DNA of 11,138 nucleotides, taken from positions 1 through 11,138 of the forward strand of contig CALQCP020000055.1 of assembly GCA_943329105.2 (NCBI GenBank), given 5' to 3'. Positions 1-5,900 of the stretch are shown here, piece by piece (positions within the stretch are counted from its first letter, which is position 1; every line of letters begins with the position of its first letter). The notes beneath the pieces were generated by a model. It was not told where the DNA came from and did not search any database. It worked only from the letters and a program-made list of their open reading frames with translations. The position numbers and the translations under genes were made by a program. Source of the DNA: Chitinophaga pinensis. GTDB taxonomy: Bacteria > Planctomycetota > Phycisphaerae > Phycisphaerales > SM1A02.

Positions 1-1
1 C

Positions 2-205
2 TATCTGTACCGGGTTGAAGCGGGTGTTGCGCGCCGCGCGCGCATTGCGGTTGATATTGATGACGGAACGCTTGCCCGCGTGGTGTGGATGGAATCCGCG
101 GACGGCAAAGACATTCGTCGCGAACTACGCACCGATGAGGAAATCGTGGTCAGCAATCAAGGTGAATTGGACGACGGCCAGCGCGTGTCGACCACTCTGC
201 AGTAA
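2..205 (+). CDS. C-terminal end of a probable RND-efflux periplasmic adaptor (HlyD/MFP family), 5' truncated by the window edge
   Basis: Reading from base 2 gives 67 codons with no stop until TAA at 203-205; the rest of the gene lies left of the window. The visible part opens with YLYRVEAGVARR and ends with VSNQGELDDGQRVSTTLQ. This resembles the end of membrane-fusion subunits of RND efflux pumps, where a strand of the type YVxVVExGxAxRR begins the membrane-proximal domain and a VVxxGxxxLxDGxxV segment closes it. Such proteins are anchored to the inner membrane and connect the pump to an outer-membrane channel. A pump gene might follow an adaptor, but here the downstream gene is a convergent amidase, so any partner must lie upstream. 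Only the last domain is visible, so the family call is moderate. An overlapping ORF starting at base 15 in another frame is a shadow. Confidence 0.6.
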   Translation, partial: YLYRVEAGVARRARIAVDIDDGTLARVVWMESADGKDIRRELRTDEEIVVSNQGELDDGQRVSTTLQ

Positions 206-222
206 GCGGCGCCAGTAGCAGA

Positions 223-1974
223 TCAAAGTGCTGGGAATCGGTCCCACTTACCAAGTCGACTTTCAATGGCACTTGCCACTCTGAGGGCGGTGCCCTCGTC
301 AAAGTTGCGTGCCATCACGGTGACCGAGCGCGGAGTTTGGGGATTCTCAAAGCCACACCGTGCCACAACGCATGGTTGGCCACATGCATTGGTGAGCAGC
401 AGCAAGTCGCCAGCGAATGGGGGCGCCACGACGGCGTCAAACTGCATAAACCACGTGTGCATTGTTTCCATGGCACGTCGGCGCAGGCGTGATGCTTGCA
501 GCAATTCAATGGCTGGAATGAACCACGCTTGGCGGAACGTATTTGGCCACGCCTCATCAGCCTGCCATGCGAGCGCGTCATCGGTGTTTCCGCGGGTCAA
601 TTCTTCAAAGGCCGCTGCTCCCTCGGCGACAACCGGCAGCATGAGGGCGCCGGAATCCACTTGCGGTGGTTTCACTTCAACAAGGACTGCGCCTGCTTCG
701 CGGAGCGCATCAAGAACGGGTTGATAGCCGGCTGCTGCATCGCCAGCGAACCACTCGGGAACATAGGCAACACGCAGACCGCGCGCGTCTTGGCGCATCG
801 ACCAGTGATACGGTTGCGAAACACTGGATGCATCGTGCGGATCGAATCCATTGATGGCGCCCAGCACAATTCCGCAGTCAGATACATGGCGTGCGATGGT
901 GCCAATTTTGTCCATGGACCACGTCAGTGCCATGCATCCGGTGCGTGGAACTCGGCCGAAGGTTGGTCGCAATCCACTGACGCCACACCGGGTGCACGGA
1001 CTCACAATGGAGCCGAGGGTTTCCGTACCGATGGCAAACGGAACGATTCCAGCAGCCACGCTTGACGCGCTGCCCGCGCTGGAACCGCTTGAGCCTTGCT
1101 CGGGATTCCATGGGTTGCGGCACGTGCCGCCGAACCATATGTCTCCGTAGGCAAGTGCACCAACGGCAGTCTTGGCAGTGAGTACGGCGCCGGCGCGGTC
1201 GAGTGCGTCGATCACCCATGCATTGCTGGTGGGAACGCGCTCTTTCCAAGGCTCCGCTCCCCAGGTGGTGCGTATGCCAGCGGTATCAAGCAGGTCCTTG
1301 GCTGCATACGGGATGCCGTGGAGCGGTCCACGAACGGTGCCGGCGCGCAGTTCCGCGTCCATGGCACGAGCGCGCGCGAGCGCTTGTTCCCGCACCACGG
1401 TAATGGCGCAGAACAGTGTTGGATTGAGGCGATCAAATCGATCAAGCGCCAACGTCGTCAAGCGTTCACTGCTGACAACTTGCGCGCGCAACATGGCGGC
1501 AAGCATCGGGATTGATTCATAGTTCAGCTCTTCGTCAGTTGGCGTGCGCGCGGCCAACTTGTATTGCGGTGTTTCAGATGGATCACCCTCAGTAGTGACC
1601 GCTGCCGCTGGCATTCCGGGAAGCTCGGCACGAAACACTTCTGCGGGAGCAAGTTGATTGGGCAAGTACCCCAGTGCTGCGCGATCGTGGAACTGCGCGC
1701 GCAGAGAGTTCACGGTGCGCACGATCTGCGCGCGTTCCTTCTCAGTGAAGGTGATCCCAGCAAGTTTTTCTGCTTCCGCCAGCGTGTTGGCGGTGACTTC
1801 GGAATTCGGCGTGGTGCTCGCCGAGTCTGATGGCGCTGGAACAGCAGGGGTGCTGTCCGGCGGTGCTGACGTTGCGAGCGAGGCGCCCGCGGCGGCGGGC
1901 GACGCAAACGAAGCGCCGTAAGCGGCAAGGGCGGTTGCCTGCACAAGAAACGCGCGTCGTTCAGTCGGCTTCAT
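223..1974 (-). CDS. Tat-exported amidase-signature (AS) family hydrolase
   Basis: This is a 583-residue enzyme of the amidase signature family, serine hydrolases that cleave C-N amide bonds. The Ser-cisSer-Lys triad can be placed: Lys226 in IPYAAKDLLDT, cis-Ser298 in GSSGSSAG, and nucleophile Ser322 in GTETLGSIVSP. The 24-residue spacing of the two serines and the 96-residue Lys-to-Ser spacing fit the family. The C-terminal half keeps a TNACGQPCVVARCGF segment matching the TNLTGxP region of the family. The N terminus has a twin-arginine signal (ERRAFLV at 5-11, hydrophobic stretch, Ala-rich cleavage region near 26-30), so export in folded form is likely. A Ser/Thr/Pro/Ala-rich linker (about 31-62) and a helical region (65-110) precede the catalytic domain. 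The substrate is unknown; GatA function is unlikely because of the Tat signal and the absence of gatB/gatC nearby. The start lacks a Shine-Dalgarno sequence. It lies 64 bp downstream of the coiled-coil gene on the same strand. Confidence 0.9.
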   Translation of the reverse strand: MKPTERRAFLVQATALAAYGASFASPAAAGASLATSAPPDSTPAVPAPSDSASTTPNSEVTANTLAEAEKLAGITFTEKERAQIVRTVNSLRAQFHDRAALGYLPNQLAPAEVFRAELPGMPAAAVTTEGDPSETPQYKLAARTPTDEELNYESIPMLAAMLRAQVVSSERLTTLALDRFDRLNPTLFCAITVVREQALARARAMDAELRAGTVRGPLHGIPYAAKDLLDTAGIRTTWGAEPWKERVPTSNAWVIDALDRAGAVLTAKTAVGALAYGDIWFGGTCRNPWNPEQGSSGSSAGSASSVAAGIVPFAIGTETLGSIVSPCTRCGVSGLRPTFGRVPRTGCMALTWSMDKIGTIARHVSDCGIVLGAINGFDPHDASSVSQPYHWSMRQDARGLRVAYVPEWFAGDAAAGYQPVLDALREAGAVLVEVKPPQVDSGALMLPVVAEGAAAFEELTRGNTDDALAWQADEAWPNTFRQAWFIPAIELLQASRLRRRAMETMHTWFMQFDAVVAPPFAGDLLLLTNACGQPCVVARCGFENPQTPRSVTVMARNFDEGTALRVASAIESRLGKWDRFPAL

Positions 1975-2038
1975 GCCGAAAGACTACTCAGTTGCGGGGC
2001 CTTGGCGACCGCCGTGCCGTTGCGACTGAGGTGGCGAA

Positions 2039-2698
2039 TTACTTCAGCGCACCGCGGCGCCGTAGTTCGGCTTCCGCTTCGCGGTACTCAATTTGCTGCT
2101 GGGCATCGGTCTTGGCCGGGTTGCGGTACAGCCACATGGTGTTCATGAGTTCAAGGTTTGGGTACCACGGCTTGTCCATCCAGTAGATGGACGGACCAAC
2201 GGGCTCGTTGGATGCGCTGTTTCGTGAGGCCATCGTCGGAGCTGGTCGTGCGTCTGAAGCAGCAAGTGCGCCCGCGCGAGCGGCACGTTCTGCATCGGCT
2301 TCGGCGCGGGCTTGGGCGGCCTGCCGCTTGAGTTCATCGCGCTCGGCCTTTAGTTGCTCAGTGCTCTCGCGTGTTGCCGAAAGTTCCGCCTGGGTCTTGC
2401 GATGCATGTCCGCAGCCTTGGCGGCCGCGTCAGCCTGTCGCTGGAGTTCAGCATTCTCCTTGGAAAGCCGCTCATGCTTGGAGCGATGCGTCTCAATCTC
2501 GGCTCGGCTGCTCGCCGATTGCTCAACCAACTTAGAGGCGTTGGCATCCGCCGCGGCGGCAGACGCCTGCGCGCTTGATTCTGCTGCCTTGAGTTTGACC
2601 TCTGCATCCTTGGCCTTGCCCGCATAGTGAATGGTGGAAGCCAACAAAGCGATGAGGAGAACAACAAGGACGACGATGCCGGTAGTGCGTAGGTTCAT
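2039..2698 (-). CDS. membrane-anchored coiled-coil protein of unknown function
   Basis: This 219-residue protein has one N-terminal membrane helix (about 7-25), with Asn2 and Arg4 on the inner side. A long Ala/Glu/Lys/Arg-rich segment follows (about 28-145) with heptad-like spacing, expected to form a coiled coil. An Ala/Ser/Pro-rich stretch (146-168) leads to a compact C-terminal segment (169-219) rich in aromatic residues, including SIYWMDKPWYP and ELMNTMWLYRNP, ending in a charged helix. That tail looks like a conserved binding patch rather than a linker, but I do not recognise the family. The topology suggests an inner-membrane anchor with a rod reaching into the periplasm. The ATG lacks a good Shine-Dalgarno sequence, but a promoter-like sequence at 2722-2750 would give a leader of about 17 nt. 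It lies divergent to a lipoprotein gene and upstream of the amidase gene. Confidence 0.75.
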   Translation of the reverse strand: MNLRTTGIVVLVVLLIALLASTIHYAGKAKDAEVKLKAAESSAQASAAAADANASKLVEQSASSRAEIETHRSKHERLSKENAELQRQADAAAKAADMHRKTQAELSATRESTEQLKAERDELKRQAAQARAEADAERAARAGALAASDARPAPTMASRNSASNEPVGPSIYWMDKPWYPNLELMNTMWLYRNPAKTDAQQQIEYREAEAELRRRGALK

Positions 2699-2721
2699 GG
2701 GGGTTGCCTGAGTAGTCGGGC

Positions 2722-2750
2722 ATTGTCGAGCGGGGCGGCGGCTGTGTCAA
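2722..2750 (-). promoter_or_regulatory. sigma-70-type promoter for the coiled-coil gene
   Basis: On the minus strand a perfect TTGACA (2750-2745) is followed after exactly 17 nt by GACAAT (2727-2722), which matches four of six positions of TATAAT, including the final AAT. Transcription would start near 2715, giving a short leader before the ATG at 2698. The -35 hexamer lies inside the first unit of the 19-bp tandem repeat, so a protein binding the repeats would overlap this promoter. Hexamers and spacing are seen directly; promoter activity is inferred. Confidence 0.45.
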
Positions 2751-2815
2751 ACGCCCGTGGACGTGGCAAACCACCGTACACGTGTTAAACCCCCATGAAC
2801 GTGTCAAATGCGTGG
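2743..2815. repeat. 19-bp tandem repeat, three full units plus a degenerate fourth, in a divergent intergenic region
   Basis: Four units start at 2743, 2762, 2781 and 2800, with an exact 19-bp period. All share the core GTGKYAAAY near the start of the unit. Units 1-3 match one another at 13-14 of 19 positions, with approximate consensus CGTGTCAAACCCCCGTGAA. Unit 4 keeps only the first half well. The array lies between the divergent genes at 2698 (-) and 2870 (+), overlaps the -35 hexamer of the minus-strand promoter, and may be an operator array; a simple decaying repeat is the alternative. It also shows that the ATG at 2795, which lies inside unit 3, is unlikely to be a real start. Confidence 0.6.
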
Positions 2816-2869
2816 TCTTGGCCCGATACCGGTTCTTACCATTTGATTTCCCGCTATGTTGGAGTCAAT

Positions 2870-3598
2870 ATGGGACGCACGCCACATTGCTGCATACTGC
2901 TGTTGCCGCTCCTCCTTCTTGCTGCTTGTAGTTCTGATGGATTCAAGATGGTTGCGCAGTCGCACTCCATTGCGTATCGGTTTGATCCCGATCCCAAGGC
3001 GCTGCTCCTTTCGGTTCCGCCATCATGCGCAGCTGTTCCTGCGGAGGCGCCGTCGGCTCCCGGTTATTCCGCGCTGACGAGCATGGCGTTTCACAGCGCG
3101 CTGGTGAAACAGAAACGTGGCGAGACAGTGCTTGATGCGGGTATCTCTGCTTCGCGGATCACCAAGGCGGGGCTTGCCAGCGATTGGCAAGCGCTCGCCA
3201 TTTCGTATCGCGACTGTGGAGTGATGGACAATGAACGCTTAGGAAAGATTGGCAAGGCACTTGGTGTTCGATACATCTTGGTTCCAACCCTCGCTGGTGT
3301 GGCTACAAACTTCGGAGCTCGACTTGACTTTCTGGGGCTCACCCTTGGTCGTACATTCTGGACAACAGTGGACATCGCACTGCAACTGTGGGACACGTCA
3401 AGCGGCGACCTAGTGTGGCAGTCGACCGCCAGTTGCACTGCCGCGGCCGAGGTGGTGGTTGCTACGCGTGTCTCCATGAGGACTGCCATGGAATCGAGTT
3501 TCTTACTCATGATTGACGATCTCGTGCAGGGGCGCTCGGAGTCAGTGATGACCGCGGAAGTCCCAGCTGGGAAAGTCAGTGGCGATGTGGTGAAGTAA
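2870..3598 (+). CDS. outer-envelope lipoprotein, possibly CsgG/TolB-like fold
   Basis: I place the start at 2870 (242 residues), not at the in-frame ATG at 2795. From 2870 the protein begins with a lipoprotein signal: MGRTPHCC, a Leu-rich core, and lipobox LAAC with lipidated Cys20. A GGAG lies 5 nt upstream at 2861-2864. The extra 25 residues from 2795 would bury the signal and are encoded by the tandem repeat. The mature part contains SRITKAGLASDWQALAISY (about 95-113), NERLGKIGKALGVRYILVP (121-139), then TTVDIALQLWDTSSGDLVW (165-183) and a final helix. A helix, then GxALGVRYILVP, then strands ending in a W-D-x-x-x-G-x-x-V-W turn recalls CsgG and TolB N-terminal-like domains of envelope lipoproteins. 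That assignment is an analogy only. The protein is exported and lipid-anchored; its role is unknown. A weak 4-bp hairpin follows the stop. Confidence 0.75.
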   Translation: MGRTPHCCILLLPLLLLAACSSDGFKMVAQSHSIAYRFDPDPKALLLSVPPSCAAVPAEAPSAPGYSALTSMAFHSALVKQKRGETVLDAGISASRITKAGLASDWQALAISYRDCGVMDNERLGKIGKALGVRYILVPTLAGVATNFGARLDFLGLTLGRTFWTTVDIALQLWDTSSGDLVWQSTASCTAAAEVVVATRVSMRTAMESSFLLMIDDLVQGRSESVMTAEVPAGKVSGDVVK

Positions 3599-3629
3599 GA
3601 CGGACAGCGCGGGGCGTTTGCGCCGCTTC

Positions 3630-3635
3630 TATACT
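3630..3635 (+). promoter_or_regulatory. -10-like hexamer TATACT close to the acetyltransferase start
   Basis: TATACT matches five of six positions of the -10 consensus and ends 7 nt before the ATG at 3643. A transcript from it would start at or within a base or two of the start codon, so the mRNA would be leaderless. This fits the absence of any Shine-Dalgarno sequence there. No convincing -35 hexamer is present 16-18 bp upstream, so this is a suggestion. Confidence 0.35.
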
Positions 3636-3642
3636 CGCATGG

Positions 3643-4170
3643 ATGTCTCACGCAATTTCATTCCGTACGGCAACTGCTGCTGATGTTCCTGCGTTGGTTG
3701 CGCTCATTGAAAGCGCGTACCGAGGCGAAGTCAGCCGCGCGGGCTGGACCACTGAAGCGGACCTTCTGGATGGCCAACGCACCGATGAACGCGAAGTGTC
3801 TGCGGTCGTGCGCGGCCCTCGCTCGCGTGTACGCATTGCTGAACAACATGGCAGCCTGGTGGCGTGCGTTCGCATTGATGATGCTGGCGATGCGGGATAC
3901 ATCGGTATGTTTGCAGTGCAGCCAACGATGCAGGCTGGGGGCATCGGACGCCAGATGTTGAGTGAGGCGGAGCGGGTCATCCGTGAAGAACTTCGTCTCC
4001 CGCGCGCCCGCATGACGGTCATCATGCAGCGTGAATCGCTGATTGCTTGGTACGGGCGACGCGGCTACCAGGTGACGGGTAAGCGCGAACCGTTCCCGTA
4101 CCACGACCCGCGCGCGGGCACACCGCGGCGGGCTGACTTGGTGTTTGAGGTGCTTGAGAAGCAGTTGTAG
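3643..4170 (+). CDS. GNAT-family N-acetyltransferase
   Basis: This 175-residue protein is close to the usual length of a single GNAT domain, which transfers an acetyl group from acetyl-CoA to an amine. The N terminus FRTATAADVPALVALIESAY (7-26) is the typical beta1-alpha1 start. Motif A is clear: GYIGMFAVQP (85-94) is followed by the pyrophosphate-binding loop QAGGIG (97-102) and a helix. The later SLIAWYGRRGYQVTGKREPF (132-151) is the usual motif B, where a Tyr follows the helix and the strand ends in a GY.xTG turn. The acceptor cannot be read from sequence; small molecules, antibiotics or proteins are all possible. No signal peptide is present, so it acts in the cytoplasm. It lies 44 bp after the lipoprotein gene but probably has its own start signal. 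No Shine-Dalgarno sequence is visible. Confidence 0.9.
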   Translation: MSHAISFRTATAADVPALVALIESAYRGEVSRAGWTTEADLLDGQRTDEREVSAVVRGPRSRVRIAEQHGSLVACVRIDDAGDAGYIGMFAVQPTMQAGGIGRQMLSEAERVIREELRLPRARMTVIMQRESLIAWYGRRGYQVTGKREPFPYHDPRAGTPRRADLVFEVLEKQL

Positions 4171-4189
4171 GCGGAGGCAAACCCGGGGC

Positions 4190-4209
4190 GCGGGCGCCCG
4201 TTCGCCCGC
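4190..4209 (+). terminator. GC-rich hairpin after the acetyltransferase gene
   Basis: GCGGGCG (4190-4196) and CGCCCGC (4203-4209) form a 7-bp perfect stem with a 6-nt loop, 19 bp after the stop codon. A competing 10-bp palindrome CGGGCGCCCG lies within it at 4191-4200. No T-run follows, so it is not a classic intrinsic terminator. It may be a weak terminator, an RNA-stability element, or chance in GC-rich DNA. Confidence 0.3.
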
Positions 4210-4252
4210 ATCCCGTTGCATAGGAATGCAGAGCCACAAATCTGTGAGCGCA

Positions 4253-4279
4253 GGGAAAAAATGTTCCCATTTCCTGTCA
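4253..4279 (+). promoter_or_regulatory. candidate promoter or operator upstream of the ECF sigma gene
   Basis: GGGAA (4253-4257) and TTCCC (4264-4268) form a 5-bp inverted repeat with an A-rich 6-nt spacer, 42 nt before the sigma start codon. A GGGAAA followed after 17 nt by GTCA (4276-4279) is loosely like ECF promoters, which often have a GGAA-type -35 and a GTC- or TC-containing -10, so self-activation of the operon is conceivable. With a single short site this is weak evidence. Confidence 0.25.
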
Positions 4280-4310
4280 CGATCTGTGTCCGTCGACGAA
4301 CTCCTCCTGC

Positions 4311-4832
4311 ATGGACCAGCTCACCCGCCAAGCATTCGCCGACTGGACCCAGGCTCAGCCTGCGGTGTCGGCGTTTGTACATGTGGTGGTGACAGACCGT
4401 GCCGAGCGCGACGATGTCTTACAAGATGTCGCCGTTGCAGTTCTGGAGTCGTATGCGGACTACGACCCATCGCGTCCGTTTCTTCCGTGGGCGATGGGAA
4501 TCGCGCGCCATGCGATCGCAGATTCATTGCGCAAGCGGCGCCGGCGACCGATGTTGCTTGCCCCTGAGGCAACCGACGCGTTAGCGGCTGCGTTTGCCGA
4601 GGTCGCAGATGTGGAGCGCGCCCGCCTTCATCACCTAGCGGAATGCGTTGCCCGACTGGATAGCCGCGCGCGCGAGGCGTGTGAACTGCGCTACAGAATG
4701 GACATCAAACCCGCGCGTATCGCCGAACTCATGGGCCTTCAGGCAAACACCGCGGCGAAATTGTTGCAGCGCGTGCGGGAGCAATTACGCGAGTGCATTG
4801 AATCGCGCATCCGTGCGGAGGGGAATGCATGA
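4311..4832 (+). CDS. ECF-type RNA polymerase sigma factor
   Basis: At 173 residues this has the length of an extracytoplasmic-function sigma factor with only regions 2 and 4. Region 2 spans about 13-79: DVLQDVAVAVLESYADYDP is the region 2.1-2.2 helix that contacts core polymerase, and FLPWAMGIARHAIADSLRK matches the 2.3-2.4 segment that melts and reads the -10 element. Region 4 spans about 106-163: CVARLDSRAREACELRYR precedes a helix-turn-helix, KPARIAELMGLQANTAAKLL, expected to read the -35 element. The ARIAELMG..xxTxxKLLxR pattern resembles sigma factors common in Planctomycetota. No C-terminal extension is present, so control should come from the overlapping downstream membrane protein. 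The ATG has no Shine-Dalgarno sequence; instead CTCCTCC lies just upstream. It is the first gene of the operon that runs off the right edge. Confidence 0.93.
   Translation: MDQLTRQAFADWTQAQPAVSAFVHVVVTDRAERDDVLQDVAVAVLESYADYDPSRPFLPWAMGIARHAIADSLRKRRRRPMLLAPEATDALAAAFAEVADVERARLHHLAECVARLDSRAREACELRYRMDIKPARIAELMGLQANTAAKLLQRVREQLRECIESRIRAEGNA
4817..4821 (+). promoter_or_regulatory. Shine-Dalgarno sequence of the anti-sigma gene
   Basis: GGAGG, extended by GG, lies 7 nt before the ATG at 4829, inside the last codons of the sigma gene. It fixes the start in the ATGA overlap and suggests translational coupling, which would keep sigma and anti-sigma made in proportion. Confidence 0.8.
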
Positions 4833-5896
4833 GCGATGAAGCCTTGAATCGTGCGGACATGGCGCATGATCAGAATGGTCGACATGACCAACATGATCAG
4901 CATGCATGGAACGCCCTCATGCACGGAATGCTTGACGGCACATTGAGTGACGCAGAGCACGAACGCTTTGGTGCAATCATTGCCGCTGATAAAGAGCGCG
5001 CTCGGGAGTTTGCAAGCGCCGCGCTGTTGCACGATGCCATGGAGCGTGAGTTCAGTGCCGCGCCGATCGGTCGCCGCACGGCACGGAATGTGATGTGGAT
5101 GCAACGAGCGCGGCGCTTGGTAGGGGCGGCAGTACTCATGATTGCCGTGAGCACGCTTGCGTATATAGGGATGCGCGGCTCTCCCGCAAATGCTGCGTAT
5201 GTTGAACTTGCGCGGATTGCAGCCGCTGCGCCCGCGGGCATGCGTACGTACGTCATTCGCGCGATCGTGGGCGATGGGCGCGTGCATTCGAAAGATGGTC
5301 GTCGCGCCGATCCGAGTGTCGCCCGCGGGGCAGGCCCGCAGTCGGGTCGCGGCACTGGCCGCCCGCAGCCGTCAATTGATGATGCCGTGCTGAACTTGGG
5401 AGCAGCGGGCTGCTACGTATTGACGCGCACGGGTGACGACGGCAAATCCATTGTCACTGGCAGCGATGGTCATTATTCGTGGAGCATTCCTGATCGTGGC
5501 GCGGTCCGGGTGAGCAGTGATCTGGCACGATTCCGCGGTGCGCTGCCCGGCGAGCAGCATGATCTTCCGTTCATCGACCCGAAAGACGGGCTTGATGTGC
5601 TGATGCGTTCCTATGACATCGCGCTGGGCGTAGCCGGAGAAATCGATGGTCGTCCGGTGCGTTCGATCGTGGCTACGCGCAAGGCTGGTATTGCACGCGG
5701 GCCGAAAGGCGTTGAACTTTGGTACGACTCGGAAACCGCCATCATCGTCCGCATGCAGTTCGATCGATTGCCGCAAGCGCAGGGCGGACCGCGCGCGGTG
5801 ACATTGGATTTATTGGCGGAGTCTCCGCTTGATCCCGCGTTCTTTACTCATGAGTTACATCACGATGCTGATCGGCAAGTGATCAACGAGGACTGA
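4829..5896 (+). CDS. single-pass anti-sigma protein with LolA/RseB-like extracytoplasmic domain
   Basis: The 355-residue product starts in a 4-bp ATGA overlap with the sigma stop. The N-terminal cytoplasmic part (1-92) starts with a His/Asp-rich stretch (12-24) and then NALMHGMLDGTLSDAEHERF (28-47) and a helix AIIAADKERAREFASAALLH (49-68), the layout seen in FecR-like anti-sigma domains (a short xLLDGxLxxxE helix, then a second helix). It has no Cys, so it is not a zinc-binding ZAS domain. A membrane helix spans about 97-115. The remaining 240 residues lie outside. GKSIVTGSDGHYSWSIPD, then GVELWYDSETAIIVRMQF, then a strand ending PLDPAFFTHELHHD recall LolA/RseB-type half-barrel domains that bind lipid-like ligands, so this part may be a sensor. 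That fold call is inference. Sigma and anti-sigma together are expected to control the two exported enzymes encoded immediately downstream. Confidence 0.8.
   Translation: MSDEALNRADMAHDQNGRHDQHDQHAWNALMHGMLDGTLSDAEHERFGAIIAADKERAREFASAALLHDAMEREFSAAPIGRRTARNVMWMQRARRLVGAAVLMIAVSTLAYIGMRGSPANAAYVELARIAAAAPAGMRTYVIRAIVGDGRVHSKDGRRADPSVARGAGPQSGRGTGRPQPSIDDAVLNLGAAGCYVLTRTGDDGKSIVTGSDGHYSWSIPDRGAVRVSSDLARFRGALPGEQHDLPFIDPKDGLDVLMRSYDIALGVAGEIDGRPVRSIVATRKAGIARGPKGVELWYDSETAIIVRMQFDRLPQAQGGPRAVTLDLLAESPLDPAFFTHELHHDADRQVINED
5888..5892 (+). promoter_or_regulatory. Shine-Dalgarno sequence of the sulfatase gene
   Basis: GAGGA lies 8 nt before the ATG at 5901, overlapping the last codons of the anti-sigma gene. 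It supports this start and continued translation from one operon transcript. Confidence 0.7.
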
Positions 5897-5900
5897 TTTC

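Noticed and set aside
15..218. ORF of 67 codons at the left edge
   Set aside because: It is out of frame with the clear adaptor-like C terminus read from base 2, and its translation has no recognisable features.
223..1974. Amidase as GatA of the tRNA amidotransferase
   Set aside because: It has a Tat signal and a long N-terminal extension, and no gatB or gatC is nearby, so an exported amidase fits better.
1982..2717. Perfect 10-bp inverted repeat (GACTACTCAG at 1982-1991, CTGAGTAGTC at 2708-2717) flanking the coiled-coil gene
   Set aside because: Many 10-bp inverted matches are expected by chance in a window this size, the match does not extend, and no target duplication or transposase is present.
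2795..2869. Longer lipoprotein start at ATG 2795
   Set aside because: It adds 25 residues before the lipoprotein signal, lies inside a tandem-repeat unit and has no Shine-Dalgarno sequence; ATG 2870 has GGAG at the right distance and gives a proper lipobox.
3613..3624. GGCG-TTTG-CGCC hairpin after the lipoprotein gene as a terminator
   Set aside because: The stem is only 4 bp and no T-run follows; too weak to call.
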